From Rhodobacteraceae bacterium Alg231-04 (GTDB taxonomy: Bacteria; Pseudomonadota; Alphaproteobacteria; Rhodobacterales; Rhodobacteraceae), in the NCBI GenBank assembly GCA_900143635.1, contig FREY01000006.1:1-64000 (forward strand): DNA of 64,000 nt, given 5' to 3'. The position numbers and the translations under genes were made by a program. Shown piece by piece: positions 41,161 to 51,064 of this stretch (positions are counted from its first letter, which is position 1; every line of letters starts with the position of its first letter). A model generated the notes under the pieces. That model saw nothing but the letters and a program-made list of their open reading frames with translations, ran no database searches and was not told where the DNA came from.

Positions 41161-41478
41161 TCAGGCAACGCCAAGGGCTGCACGGGTTTTCTCTGTCCAT
41201 CCCAGATGCAGTTCACCCTCATTTTCAATCAAAGGGCGCTTCATCAGGGCCGGGTGTTTTTGCAGCAGCTCCAGAGGGTCCGTTGCCCTTTCATCCTCAT
41301 CCAATCCCCGCCAGGTTGTGGACCGGCTGTTGACCAGAGCCCCGCCGAACTGGGCCAGTGCCCGCTCCAGTAATACAACCGGAACCCCTTGTTGGCGCAC
41401 ATCAACCAGGTCAGCTTCTGGCAGCGACTTCAATGCCTTGCGGCAGGTGTCGCAATTCTTCAATCCGTAAAGTTGCAT
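41161..41478 (-). CDS. ArsC/Spx-family thioredoxin-like protein (YffB-type)
   Basis: This 105-residue protein of the arsenate-reductase/Spx fold begins MQLYGLKNCDTCRKALKSL, with CxxC at residues 9-12. LLQKHPALMKRPLIENEGE provides the family Arg-Pro region. It resembles YffB-type proteins, for which arsenate reduction is unproven. Spx-type regulatory activity is mainly a Firmicutes trait. No ars genes are close. It is divergent from the cold-shock gene across a 219-bp gap. Confidence 0.88.
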   Translation of the reverse strand: MQLYGLKNCDTCRKALKSLPEADLVDVRQQGVPVVLLERALAQFGGALVNSRSTTWRGLDEDERATDPLELLQKHPALMKRPLIENEGELHLGWTEKTRAALGVA

Positions 41479-41697
41479 TTATTACTCCTGTTTCGACCGT
41501 TTATTAACCAATTTTCACGCTACAAACAGTCAGTTTTTCTTGATTTTTTACCTGTGCGTGTAATTCTGAACATGGTTTCACTTATACGGCAGCCGTGTCG
41601 ACGCCGATTAGTTTAGACGATGGCCACCCGGAAAGGGAGATCAGCGACAGTACGAAAGCTCAACAAGGCGTTTACTAGTTAGAAGGAGACACGGAAC

Positions 41698-41904
41698 ATG
41701 CCAAACGGCACCGTGAAGTGGTTCAACACAACCAAAGGCTACGGATTTATCGAGCCCGAAGAAGGCGGCAAAGATGTTTTTGTGCATATTTCTGCCGTAG
41801 AACGTTCGGGACTGACCGGGCTTACCGACAATCAAAGGATCGCATACGAACTGACGGAAGGTCGTGACGGTCGACAGATGGCAGGCGAATTGACGGCGTC
41901 CTGA
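41698..41904 (+). CDS. Cold-shock domain protein (CspA family)
   Basis: The 68 residues are a single cold-shock domain with RNP1 KGYGFIEPEEG and RNP2 KDVFVHIS, which bind single-stranded RNA/DNA as chaperone. AGAAGGAG lies 8 bases before the ATG. The upstream gap 41479-41697 contains an AT-rich stretch (41505-41580) and may hold a long 5' leader, as in many csp genes; no defined cold-box was found. Downstream 41905-42014 has no gene. Confidence 0.95.
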   Translation: MPNGTVKWFNTTKGYGFIEPEEGGKDVFVHISAVERSGLTGLTDNQRIAYELTEGRDGRQMAGELTAS

Positions 41905-42014
41905 GCATCACACCCATGGCCGCGCCCATTTATCTGGGTGCAGCAACCCACCCCAAAAACGCCTGTGGCCGCGTGCCCCCGCGGCCCGGGCATTTCCCTC
42001 TCAAAGCAGGGAAC

Positions 42015-42491
42015 CTAGCGGCGCAGGTATTCGTGAAGAACGCAAGCCGGAGCTTCGTCGCGCAGGCCCGTGTGCCCCAAATTGATCCACTCCGCATCTT
42101 CGAAAGACGGGAACCAGGTGTCCGCGCCCTCGACCGCTAGATCGACTTCGGTGATCAGCATCCGCTGCGCCAATGGCATCATTGCCTTGTAGATCCCAAA
42201 TCCACCGATGCCATAAATGCGACGGTATCCCTGCGCATAGGCCATCTCGATCGCCGCCTCGACCGAGGACACCACGATTTCTGCCGCATCCGGATCAGAG
42301 GACACAACGATATTCAGCCGCCCCTTCAAGGGCTTTACCGGCAGGCTGTCCCAGGTGTTGCGCCCCATGACAATTGCGCCGCCCATCGTTTCACGCTGGA
42401 ACGCCTTCAGATCCTCAGGCGCGAACCAGGGGATGGTATTGCCCTTGCCAATGGCGCCGTTTCTGTCGCGCCCCACAATCAATGAAATCAT
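42015..42491 (-). CDS. folA: Dihydrofolate reductase
   Basis: FolA reduces dihydrofolate to tetrahydrofolate with NADPH, regenerating the cofactor used by ThyA. The 158 residues contain AIGKGNTIPWFAPEDLKAF, VMGRNTWDSLP (NADPH binding) and IYGIGGFGIYKAMM. They match the usual ~160-residue size. The ATG directly follows the thyA stop (TAAATG), so the two are translationally linked, a classic arrangement for the thymidylate cycle. Confidence 0.96.
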   Translation of the reverse strand: MISLIVGRDRNGAIGKGNTIPWFAPEDLKAFQRETMGGAIVMGRNTWDSLPVKPLKGRLNIVVSSDPDAAEIVVSSVEAAIEMAYAQGYRRIYGIGGFGIYKAMMPLAQRMLITEVDLAVEGADTWFPSFEDAEWINLGHTGLRDEAPACVLHEYLRR

Positions 42492-43325
42492 TTAAACAGC
42501 CACCGGTGCTTTGATGCCGGGATCCGGGTCATAACCGACAACCTCGAAATCCTCGTATTTGAAGTCGAAAATGCTGCTGACCTGCCGCTTGATACGGATC
42601 TGCGGCAGCGGCTTGGGGCTGCGGCTCAGCTGTAGCTGCACCTGATCCATATGGTTCGAATAGACATGCGCATCGCCAATGGTATGGACGAAATCGCCCT
42701 CTTCATGCCCCGTGACATGGGCCAGCATCTTCAGCAGCAGCGCATAAGAGGCAATATTGAACGGCACGCCCAGGAACATATCGGCCGAGCGCTGATACAG
42801 CTGCAAATGCATCCGCCCGTTCAGCACCCGGACCTGCCATAGCGTATGACAGGGCGGCAGCGCCATCTGCGGTACATCGGCCGGGTTCCAGGCCGAGACC
42901 AGCAGGCGGCGGCTATCGGGAGAGGCTTTGATCGTCTCCACCAGCGTCTGGATCTGGTCTACGCTGCCAGCCCGGTACAGCGGCTCATCGCCCTGCGTGC
43001 CCTCGGCCAGTTCCAGGGACGGAAACTTTCGCCACTGATGGCCATAGACAGGCCCCAGATCGCCATTCTCATCGGCCCATTCGTCCCAGATCCGCACGCC
43101 GTTTTCCTTCAGGTAGCGGATGTTTGTATCGCCCGACAGAAACCACAGCAGTTCGTGGATGATTGACCGCAGGTGCAGTTTCTTGGTTGTGACCAGCGGA
43201 AACCCATCCGACAGCGCATAGCGCGCCTGCATTCCGAACACGCTGCGCGTGCCCGTTCCGGTGCGATCGCTGCTGTCCTCGCCGTGGTCCAGAATATGCT
43301 GGAGCTGTTCGTGATACTGCTGCAT
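42492..43325 (-). CDS. thyA: Thymidylate synthase (folate-dependent)
   Basis: ThyA methylates dUMP to dTMP using methylene-THF. The 277 residues carry the catalytic Cys159 in LPPCHTLWQ, the N-terminal [13 protein letters not shown] with the phosphate-binding Arg, the [14 protein letters not shown] segment, and the C-terminal PAVAV-type end (APVAV), which closes over the substrate. The start at 43325 has GGGGAGG 6 bases upstream; a 7-codon longer frame is unlikely. It is followed directly by folA. Confidence 0.97.
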   Translation of the reverse strand: MQQYHEQLQHILDHGEDSSDRTGTGTRSVFGMQARYALSDGFPLVTTKKLHLRSIIHELLWFLSGDTNIRYLKENGVRIWDEWADENGDLGPVYGHQWRKFPSLELAEGTQGDEPLYRAGSVDQIQTLVETIKASPDSRRLLVSAWNPADVPQMALPPCHTLWQVRVLNGRMHLQLYQRSADMFLGVPFNIASYALLLKMLAHVTGHEEGDFVHTIGDAHVYSNHMDQVQLQLSRSPKPLPQIRIKRQVSSIFDFKYEDFEVVGYDPDPGIKAPVAV

Positions 43326-43531
43326 GGGTGGCCTCCCCGGTGGCATTTGCGCCCGCTTTTAGCGTCTGGGCGAAGCGGGGCCAAGTCGAATCCCCAGCCC
43401 GCCCCCATACTATATCTGCCAAACACCCAAACAAGACCCGCAATATCTTTGCCCGATATAGAAGCCGGAAAGGGCTTTCTCTCCCTGCGGTGTCGCGCGA
43501 TACTGCCGTGAAAATCAATCAGGGGAAAACG

Positions 43532-43960
43532 ATGCCACTTACCTATCTGCACACGATGGTCCGGGTGAAAGATCTGGAAAAATCCATGGCCTTTTATGCG
43601 CTTCTAGGCCTCAAGGAGACCCGCCGCTATGACAGCGAACAGGGCCGATTCAGCCTGATTTTCATGGCCCCTCCCGGTGAGGAGGATCGTCCGATCGAGT
43701 TGACGTACAACTGGGACGGCGATGACGCATTGCCAGCCGACAGCCGCCACTTTGGCCACCTCGCCTATGGGGTGGATGACATTTACGCGACCTGCCAGTA
43801 CCTGATGGACAATGGGGTCACCATCAACCGGCCACCGCGCGACGGGCGTATGGCCTTTGTGCGGTCACCCGACAATATCTCGGTGGAGCTGTTGCAAAAC
43901 GGCGAGGCCCTGCCTGCGGCCGAACCATGGGCCAGTATGGAAAGCACCGGCAGCTGGTAA
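43532..43960 (+). CDS. gloA: Lactoylglutathione lyase (glyoxalase I)
   Basis: This 142-residue enzyme isomerises the glutathione hemithioacetal of methylglyoxal to S-lactoylglutathione. It has YLHTMVRVKDLEKSMAFYALLGLKET (first metal His), ELTYNWDGDDALPADSRHFGHLAYGVDDIY, and a C-terminal FVRSPDNISVELLQ with the last Glu ligand. AGGGG lies 6-9 bases before the ATG. It is divergent from thyA (206-bp gap with no gene) and convergent with the RidA gene. Confidence 0.93.
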   Translation: MPLTYLHTMVRVKDLEKSMAFYALLGLKETRRYDSEQGRFSLIFMAPPGEEDRPIELTYNWDGDDALPADSRHFGHLAYGVDDIYATCQYLMDNGVTINRPPRDGRMAFVRSPDNISVELLQNGEALPAAEPWASMESTGSW

Positions 43961-43992
43961 CAGCGGCCCGCTGGGGCCTGCCTTTCGGCTGG

Positions 43993-44403
43993 TTAGTCCG
44001 GAAGGCGCACAGTCAGTTCGAAAGCCACGTGCAGCTCCGGGTTGGCCAATGCGTCCACCCCCAGAACCAGCAGCCCGGGTTCGGTTCCCGCAAGAAAATC
44101 CTGCAGCCGCGGGAGAACCGCCGCCATTGCCTCGGTATCCAGATTCACGATCTGGCAACGGATCTGCACAATGCAGTTCAGATCCGCCCCCAAAGCCTCC
44201 AAACACAGGCGCACGTTCTCCAGGGCCAATGCGGTTTGCTCCGCCAGGCCGCCGGAAAAGACAGTGCCATCCGGCCTGATCGCGGCCTGGCCGGACACAA
44301 ATGCCAGCCTGCCCGGTTCAACTATAGATATATGGGAGTAGCCAAAGTCCTGAGCATTGAAGAGAGTGTCGGGGTTCAGGCGCGAAACAGTGGTAGGAAA
44401 CAT
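43993..44403 (-). CDS. RidA family protein (YjgF/YER057c/UK114)
   Basis: The 136 residues match RidA relatives, which deaminate reactive enamines or imines released by PLP enzymes. Features are FVSGQAAIRPDGTVFSGGLAEQTALALENVRLCLEALGADLNCIVQIRCQIV and a C-terminal PELHVAFELTVRLPD. The family's catalytic Arg of R-x-x-V type is seen only as part of IRCQIVN, and the C-terminal region differs from strict RidA, so it may be one of the subfamilies without proven deaminase activity. No clear operon. Confidence 0.82.
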   Translation of the reverse strand: MFPTTVSRLNPDTLFNAQDFGYSHISIVEPGRLAFVSGQAAIRPDGTVFSGGLAEQTALALENVRLCLEALGADLNCIVQIRCQIVNLDTEAMAAVLPRLQDFLAGTEPGLLVLGVDALANPELHVAFELTVRLPD

Positions 44404-44668
44404 CGGGTATTCACATTTAACTCATACGCCTTCACAGTAATAGATAAGGTGCATTTTAAAAACATCTTTGAGCTCAGAACACTGGAATTTCTTCCCTTAC
44501 GCCAGCTCCTGTGACGCAATATCCCCAGAAAATCAAAAACCGGCCGCGTTCTGCAGCCGGTCCCCCAAAGCGCCGCCTCAACAGCGGTATTCGTAATTCG
44601 GCCCGACATTCTGTCGGCTTTGATCGGGCAGCTGCCCTTTAACATGAGGCCGAAACCGGCCCAAAACG
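44404..44668. other. AT-rich intergenic region, no gene seen
   Basis: This 265-bp gap is AT-rich at 44404-44510 and carries only chance frames. It contains the terminator of the ldtR gene (44529-44561) and presumably the promoter of the RidA gene. Confidence 0.5.
44529..44561 (-). terminator. Rho-independent terminator after the ldtR gene
   Basis: On the minus strand ACCGGC (44561-44556) pairs with GCCGGT (44544-44539), followed by TTTTG ATT. It ends the transcript of the LdtR-like gene 110 bp after its stop. Confidence 0.7.
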
Positions 44669-45166
44669 TCAGTAGATATAGCGGATTTGGTCTGTCCAGT
44701 AGCGTTCAACACGCTTCAGCGAGGTGGTAATATCCTCGATACCTTCCAGCGAAATAACGTTTTTGCCTTCCAGCCCTTCGGCGTGACGCTCGAACAGGCC
44801 GGACACAACATCGCGAATTTCACGACCGCTTTGCGTCAGACGTACACGCACTGACCGGCGGTCAATCTCACAGCGCTGATGGTGCATATAGCCCATCTCG
44901 ACCAGCTTCTTCAGGTTGTAGCTGACGTTGCTGCCTTGGTAGTAGCCACGCGTTTTCAGTTCGCCGGCGGTGACTTCATTGTCACCGATGTTGAACAGCA
45001 AAAGCGCCTGAACTGCGTTGATTTCGAGCACGCCTACGCGCTCAAACTCATCCTTGATCACATCCAAAAGCAGGCGGTGCAAACGTTCCACCAGGGCCAG
45101 CGCCTCCAGATAACCAGTCATGAACCCCTTGTGGTCCGTCTGGCCAATTGGCATCTCGATACTCAT
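44669..45166 (-). CDS. ldtR: MarR-family winged-helix regulator, LdtR-like
   Basis: This 165-residue MarR-type protein closely follows the LdtR pattern of alphaproteobacteria. It has FMTGYLEALALVERLHRLLLDVIKDEFER, then INAVQALLLFNIGDNEVTAGELKTRGYYQGSNVSYNLKKLVEMGYM (winged helix) and RCEIDRRSVRVRLTQSG (wing). In Liberibacter and Sinorhizobium LdtR controls L,D-transpeptidases and cell-wall stress, and it binds benzbromarone-like ligands. No ldtP-like gene is adjacent here. The start at 45166 has GGAG 7 bases upstream. It is monocistronic. Confidence 0.9.
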   Translation of the reverse strand: MSIEMPIGQTDHKGFMTGYLEALALVERLHRLLLDVIKDEFERVGVLEINAVQALLLFNIGDNEVTAGELKTRGYYQGSNVSYNLKKLVEMGYMHHQRCEIDRRSVRVRLTQSGREIRDVVSGLFERHAEGLEGKNVISLEGIEDITTSLKRVERYWTDQIRYIY

Positions 45167-45239
45167 CCGATTCTCCGTCTCGAAACTCTGTCCCAAGATT
45201 GAACAAAATTTCCGAAGAATCGGTTAAACTGGATTTTCT

Positions 45240-45497
45240 TTATTTTTGAAATGTTTGCGAGACACTTTGAATGAGGTCGCGCAATTCTTCCGGACCTTCC
45301 TTCTGGCCGGTCAACCACTGATAGAGGTCCGGATCATATTCCGCCAGAAGCTTGTCAAAAAGATCCAGCTCGGCGTCACTCATGCTGGCAAGGTTTGCCT
45401 CAGCATAAGCCTGCAGAATGATATCCATTTCCTTCATGCCGCGCCGCATCGCGCGCATATGCATCCGCTTGAGGCGGTGTTCGCGTAGTTCAGCCAT
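45240..45497 (-). CDS. sdhE: Succinate dehydrogenase assembly factor SdhE (FAD flavinylation)
   Basis: This 85-residue protein has the family's RGMKEMD motif (about residues 19-25; RGxxE is essential for covalent FAD attachment to SdhA). DLFDKLLAEYDPDLYQWLTGQ is the second family segment. It helps flavinylate succinate dehydrogenase. Its ATG lies 8 bp after the stop of the XRE regulator with no strong ribosome binding site, so translational coupling is likely. The downstream gap to the next gene is 73 bp. Confidence 0.93.
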   Translation of the reverse strand: MAELREHRLKRMHMRAMRRGMKEMDIILQAYAEANLASMSDAELDLFDKLLAEYDPDLYQWLTGQKEGPEELRDLIQSVSQTFQK

Positions 45498-45505
45498 CGT
45501 GGTCG

Positions 45506-45919
45506 TCAGTCTTTCAGTTGCTTGCGCAGGCGCTTTTCCAGTTTGCCCAGCCGGTCGCCGGCCTGGGACAGTTGCGAGCGCAGGTCGCGAATTTCCGTCA
45601 GCAGCGCCGAGACGCCCGCATCAACCATATCATCGTCATCATAGGGGGATTTCACGTCCTCGCCCTCGCCCGACAGCAGCCAGATGATGGAGACATTGAG
45701 CAATCCGGCCATCATCGACAGCTTGTTGGCGCGCGGCTCGGCCAGGTCTTCTTCCCAGCCCAGCGCGGTGGACTTCTTGACACCAAGGCGCTTTGCGAAT
45801 TCCGGCAGCGACAGCCCAGCGTATTCCCGCGCAGCCTGCAGGCGGTCGCCAAAGGTCGCTACGTCCTCGCCATACCAATGATCGTGATATTCCTCATCCG
45901 TGAGGGGTTTGCCGTTCAT
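45506..45919 (-). CDS. XRE-family helix-turn-helix regulator with C-terminal coiled coil
   Basis: The 137 residues contain a Cro/C1-type HTH at about 20-75 (FGDRLQAAREYAGLSLPEFAKRLGVKKSTALGWEEDLAEPRANKLSMMAGLLNVSIIWLL). An acidic DDDDM linker follows, then a coiled coil (LLTEIRDLRSQLSQAGDRLGKLEKRLRKQL). The leading DEEYHDHWYGEDVATF is unusual. It is 8 bp upstream of sdhE, suggesting it controls or accompanies that gene; no targets are known. The start at 45919 has GGAGGAAGGA upstream. Confidence 0.88.
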   Translation of the reverse strand: MNGKPLTDEEYHDHWYGEDVATFGDRLQAAREYAGLSLPEFAKRLGVKKSTALGWEEDLAEPRANKLSMMAGLLNVSIIWLLSGEGEDVKSPYDDDDMVDAGVSALLTEIRDLRSQLSQAGDRLGKLEKRLRKQLKD

Positions 45920-45985
45920 CTGATATCCTTCCTCCGTTCTTTCTTGAACGGAATTTGTCGGCACCCTAGAACATGCAGACATTGA

Positions 45986-47206
<1,221 letters not shown>

Positions 47207-47217
47207 GAGGACGAGCC

Positions 47218-47625
47218 ATGTCTGCCGAGCTGCCCGATTATTATTTCCGCGTCCGTGACAACGGGGCCTTTGTGTTTCGCATCGACACGGAAAACCGCCA
47301 GCGACGGATCGAAATGGATCAGATCGCCGTTGTGAACATCCGCAATGGCGAGATCAAGCCGCATGGGCAGCGTGATCTGTCTGACCGCGATATGGCCGAG
47401 ATCACGACTTGGATGGAGGAGCGTTCCGCGCTACTCGCCCAGCGCGATATCGACGACATCCACCGCGCGGTTGACTACCTAAACACCACCACCCACTGGG
47501 CTCAGTCCAAGGCCGCTCCCGAACAGCTGGAAGAGGTGACGGATGCGCTGTTGCTGGCGATGCACGATCTGCGCACGGTTCTGGTCCGCAAAAAGGCCGA
47601 CCGGTTGCTAAAGGGCAAGGGCTGA
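47218..47625 (+). CDS. Conserved hypothetical protein
   Basis: The 135 residues begin with SAELPDYYFRVRDNGAFVFRIDTENRQRRIEMDQIAVVNIRNGEIKPHG, a beta-rich segment. A helical region follows, SDRDMAEITTWMEERSALLAQRDIDDIHRAVDYLNTTTHWAQ, with a final basic tail VRKKADRLLKGKG. There is no signal peptide. AGAGGA lies 6 bases before the ATG and the gene follows the aminotransferase by 11 bp, so it is probably cotranscribed. Family not recognised, though the pattern occurs in Rhodobacteraceae. Confidence 0.72.
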   Translation: MSAELPDYYFRVRDNGAFVFRIDTENRQRRIEMDQIAVVNIRNGEIKPHGQRDLSDRDMAEITTWMEERSALLAQRDIDDIHRAVDYLNTTTHWAQSKAAPEQLEEVTDALLLAMHDLRTVLVRKKADRLLKGKG

Positions 47626-47710
47626 CCTTCCCGGCCAAGCCCCCTGCTGTTGCGGGATCGCCGCGCACACTGCATTTTGTCACGCGGGCCATTTGCGATA
47701 CCTCAGGCCT

Positions 47711-48886
47711 ATGACACCTGATGCCCCCGCCCCTGACTGGGACCCCGCCCCGATTTGCGACTGGCTGCTGGCCGAGGGCCGGATGTTGCCGGATATGGAA
47801 ACGCTGGTGCAGCAACTGGGCAGCCGAATGCTGCTGGCCGGCGCGCCGCTTTGGCGGTTGCGCCTGTCGATGCGCGTCCTGCACCCGCTGACCACCGCCG
47901 TCAGTGCCATCTGGGAGGATGGCAGTCAGGATGCCGAACAGATCGACACACCGCACGGGCTGGAAAAACAATCTGACTATGCGGGCAGCCCGCTGGCAAT
48001 AATCGCGCAGACCAGCCTGCCTTTCCGCCAGCGGCTGGAGACTTTGCTGGGGTCAGACGACCACGAGGTCCTGCACGAGCTGAAAGCGCGCGGCGCCACC
48101 GATTACTACGGGCTGCGGGTGTTTTTCATGTCTGGCAACGGCTGCATCCCGGTCTTCAACACGCGCCGCAAGGGTGGCTTCTCGGACAGGGACATCGCGG
48201 GTTTCAACCAGATCGCCGCCTTGCTTGGCCCCATCGCCGAAGTCTACTGTCTCCGGATGATTTCCGCTGCCGTGGCCGAGGCTTACCTCGGCCCGCGCTC
48301 GGGCCGCCGGGTGCTGTCAGGCCAGATCACCCGCGGCGATATCGAGACCCTTAACGCCGCCATCCTGATCAGCGACATCCGCGACTGGACCGCCCTCAAT
48401 GCGCGCTTGGGTGCCGCCAAAGCACTGAGCCTCGCCAACAATTATTTCGCTCTGATCGCAACAGCCGTCGAAGACAACGGCGGCGAGATCCTGAAACTGA
48501 TGGGGGATGGGGTTCTGGCCGTCTTCCCCGCAACTGAAGCCTCCCCGGCCGAGGCCTGCCGCGCCGCACTAACAGCCGCCCGCGCTGCGTTTGCCGTCGC
48601 AGAGCTGGCTGATCCTCCACTGGGATTCAGTTTCGGAATTGGCCTGCACACAGGTGAGGTACTCTACGGCAATGTCGGCTCTGCGACCCGGTTGGATTTC
48701 ACCGCGATGGGACCGGCGGTAAATGCCGCTGCCCGCATCGAAAGCCTGTGCCGCGAGCTGGGTCATCCGTTGCTATGCTCGGATGATTTCGCTGTCTTGG
48801 CTGGCGGCGCGGCAACCGAGGTTACCTCACGCCTGCTCAAAGGCGAGACCACAGCGCGCCATATCTTTGCTCCCAGCGCGATTTGA
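47711..48886 (+). CDS. Class III adenylate/guanylate cyclase domain protein
   Basis: The 391 residues comprise an N-terminal ~200-residue sensor-like region with no recognised motif and a C-terminal catalytic cyclase domain (about 215-385). The metal-binding signature is ILISDIRDWTALNARLG (the two Asp ligands), GGEILKLMGDGVLAVFP follows, and later FGIGLHTGEVLYGNVGSATRLDFTAMGPAVNAAARIE supplies the transition-state residues. It likely makes cAMP; nucleotide specificity is not certain. The ATG at 47711 has CAGG 5 bases upstream, with a TTG 18 bases earlier as an alternative. Its stop touches the stop of the convergent MATE gene. Confidence 0.87.
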   Translation: MTPDAPAPDWDPAPICDWLLAEGRMLPDMETLVQQLGSRMLLAGAPLWRLRLSMRVLHPLTTAVSAIWEDGSQDAEQIDTPHGLEKQSDYAGSPLAIIAQTSLPFRQRLETLLGSDDHEVLHELKARGATDYYGLRVFFMSGNGCIPVFNTRRKGGFSDRDIAGFNQIAALLGPIAEVYCLRMISAAVAEAYLGPRSGRRVLSGQITRGDIETLNAAILISDIRDWTALNARLGAAKALSLANNYFALIATAVEDNGGEILKLMGDGVLAVFPATEASPAEACRAALTAARAAFAVAELADPPLGFSFGIGLHTGEVLYGNVGSATRLDFTAMGPAVNAAARIESLCRELGHPLLCSDDFAVLAGGAATEVTSRLLKGETTARHIFAPSAI

Positions 48887-50260
48887 TCAGGCGGCTTCGG
48901 GCACCATCTGCACCCCGCGCCGCCAAAAGCGCAGCATCAGCAACACTGCCGCAGCACCCAAACCGGTGACCAGCCCCAGCCAGACGCCGATACCGCCCCA
49001 GCCAAAGACAAAGCCCAGCACATATGAGATCGGAATACCCAGAGCCCAGTAGCTGATCCCGGCAATCACCATCGGCGCTGCGGTATCCTGCACGCCGCGC
49101 AAAACGCCCAGCGCAATCGCCTGCAATCCATCCACCAGCTGGAACAGTGCCGCCACCACCAGCAAGCCGGTGCCAATAGCAATAATCTCATCCTTGCGGG
49201 GTTCACCCGGATCAAGGAAGGCTGTGATAAGTGTCGCCGGCATCAGCAGGAACACCGCGATTGCCACCACCGATGTCGCCAGCGACATTGCCGTCACCAC
49301 CTTGGTGCCGCGCGCCAGATGGGCCCGGTCGCCGCGCCCCAGCGCATTGCCCGCCCGGATCGTCGCGGCATTGCTGAGACCCAGATGTACCATGAATGTC
49401 AGCCCCCCCATCGAGGCCGCAATCCCATGTGCGGCCAGCGGAATGGTGCCCAGCCAGCCCATCATCACCGCGGCCGCTGCAAACAGGCTTGTCTCGCTCA
49501 GATTGGTCAGCCCAATCGGCAGCCCCAGCCGCAGCACACGGCGAAACACTTCCGGGTCGGGCCGCCAGAAGTTTTTCAGCAACTCATGCTCAGGCAGCAC
49601 CTTCAGCGCATAGGCCAGAACCGCCACCAAAGACACAGCCTGCGTGGTGATCGAGGCAATCGCCGCCCCCGCCACTCCCAGTTCAGGAAAGCCCCAATTG
49701 CCGAAAATCAACGCGTAGTTCACCACCGCATTGACCAGCGCAGCCATGAGCGTGATCCACAGCACAATCTGCGTCTTCTCCAGTGCCGCCAGATAGGATT
49801 TCAGCGTCATCACCAGTAGAGCCGGGATAATCCCCCACCCCGCAATGCGCAGATAGAAGGATGCCGTTTCTGCCGTGGCCGCTTCCTGCCCCAGCAACAG
49901 AAGGATCGGCTCTGACCACCACAGAAGCGGCATCACCAGAACGGAAAAGATCAGCGACCACCATATCCCCATGCGGGTGGTGCGCCGAATCTGACGCTCC
50001 TCTCCCGCACCGGCCGCGGCGGCCACCAACGGCATCACCGCAAAACCAAATCCTGCTCCCAGCAGGAAAAGCGAAAAGAAATAGGTGCTTGCAAGCGTTA
50101 CAGCGGCCAAAGACGGCGCGCCGTACCAGCCCAGCATCAACGTATCGGTCAGGCCAATGGCAAATTGCGCCACATGGCCGCCAATCAGCGGCAGGCCGAG
50201 AATTGCAATGGCCTTAACATGGCCAGAGACGCTCATAACTTGGGTACGGGTATCACTCAT
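48887..50260 (-). CDS. MATE-family efflux transporter
   Basis: This 457-residue protein has about twelve membrane helices and the two-lobe MATE plan: GLPLIGGHVAQFAIGLTDTLMLGWYG at helix 1, and GLPIGLTNLSETSLFAAAAVMMGWLG at the start of the second lobe. These Na+- or H+-coupled exporters remove cationic drugs, toxins or metabolites; substrate unknown. It resembles the NorM/DinF group. It is convergent with the cyclase gene with no bases between stops, and divergent from the DUF2461 gene over 103 bp. Confidence 0.93.
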   Translation of the reverse strand: MSDTRTQVMSVSGHVKAIAILGLPLIGGHVAQFAIGLTDTLMLGWYGAPSLAAVTLASTYFFSLFLLGAGFGFAVMPLVAAAAGAGEERQIRRTTRMGIWWSLIFSVLVMPLLWWSEPILLLLGQEAATAETASFYLRIAGWGIIPALLVMTLKSYLAALEKTQIVLWITLMAALVNAVVNYALIFGNWGFPELGVAGAAIASITTQAVSLVAVLAYALKVLPEHELLKNFWRPDPEVFRRVLRLGLPIGLTNLSETSLFAAAAVMMGWLGTIPLAAHGIAASMGGLTFMVHLGLSNAATIRAGNALGRGDRAHLARGTKVVTAMSLATSVVAIAVFLLMPATLITAFLDPGEPRKDEIIAIGTGLLVVAALFQLVDGLQAIALGVLRGVQDTAAPMVIAGISYWALGIPISYVLGFVFGWGGIGVWLGLVTGLGAAAVLLMLRFWRRGVQMVPEAA

Positions 50261-50363
50261 CCCCCAGCCTTAGGCAGGGAATGCAGAAGGGGCAAGACTG
50301 CATTTGACCTTGGGCTGCGCCCCGCCTGTGCTAGACTGCACAGACCGCAAACAGGAGTGCCCG

Positions 50364-51011
50364 ATGCCAGACCCATTTGCCCAGCTGATCCCCGAGGCGC
50401 GCAGTTTTCTGGGCGAGCTGCAAGACCACAATGACCGGGACTGGTTCACCAGCAACAAGGCGCGTTACGATGGCCAGCTGAAAGCGCCGGCACAGCACCT
50501 GCTCGATCAGATCGGCGCCGATATGGCGCGGCGCAATCGCCCGGCCAGGGTCAAACTGTTCCGCCCGCATCGCGATGTACGTTTTTCCAAGGACAAGACC
50601 CCTTACCATCTGCATCTGCACATGCTCTGGGATCTTGGCACCACCGGGTTTTTCTTCGGCATCGCTCCCGGCTATGTGCGCATTGGCGGGGGGGTGATGG
50701 GCTTTGCCAAAGACAGGCTCACCGCCTGGCGCAAGGCCATCGATGGTGAGCCCGGCGACCAGATCGCGGCCGAGCTGGACATCTTGCGCCTGCGCGGCCT
50801 TACAGCTGATGCGCCCGAGCTGAAGCGCGTGCCCGCGCCCTACCCGGCCAGCCATCCGCACGGCGATCTGCTGCGGCGCAAATCGCTCACCCTCTGGCAG
50901 GATCTGCCACAGGGCGCATGGGATCACCCGCAGGATGCGATCCACAGCACCTTTGCCACGCTGGAGCCACTGCTGACCCAGCTCGAAGAAATCCTGCCCG
51001 CCCCAAAATAG
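50364..51011 (+). CDS. DUF2461 family protein
   Basis: This 215-residue protein has the DUF2461 pattern: FLGELQDHNDRDWFTSNKARYDGQLKAPAQHLL, then RDVRFSKDKTPYHLHLHMLWD, and LKRVPAPYPASHPHGDLLRRKSLTLWQDLP. The family is widespread and of unknown function. CAGGAG lies 7 bases before the ATG at 50364. A GC hairpin GCGCCCC-TTG-CGGGGC follows the stop (51014-51031) and likely ends both this and the convergent PPK2 unit. Confidence 0.9.
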   Translation: MPDPFAQLIPEARSFLGELQDHNDRDWFTSNKARYDGQLKAPAQHLLDQIGADMARRNRPARVKLFRPHRDVRFSKDKTPYHLHLHMLWDLGTTGFFFGIAPGYVRIGGGVMGFAKDRLTAWRKAIDGEPGDQIAAELDILRLRGLTADAPELKRVPAPYPASHPHGDLLRRKSLTLWQDLPQGAWDHPQDAIHSTFATLEPLLTQLEEILPAPK

Positions 51012-51064
51012 CGCGCGCCCCTTGCGGGGCGGCGCTCAGGTCGCCGAGATACCCGGTGCAGTGC

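Noticed and set aside
44376-44645. 89-codon minus-strand frame next to the RidA gene
   Set aside because: Composition and residues look like translated noncoding AT-rich DNA, and it crosses the terminator at 44529-44561.
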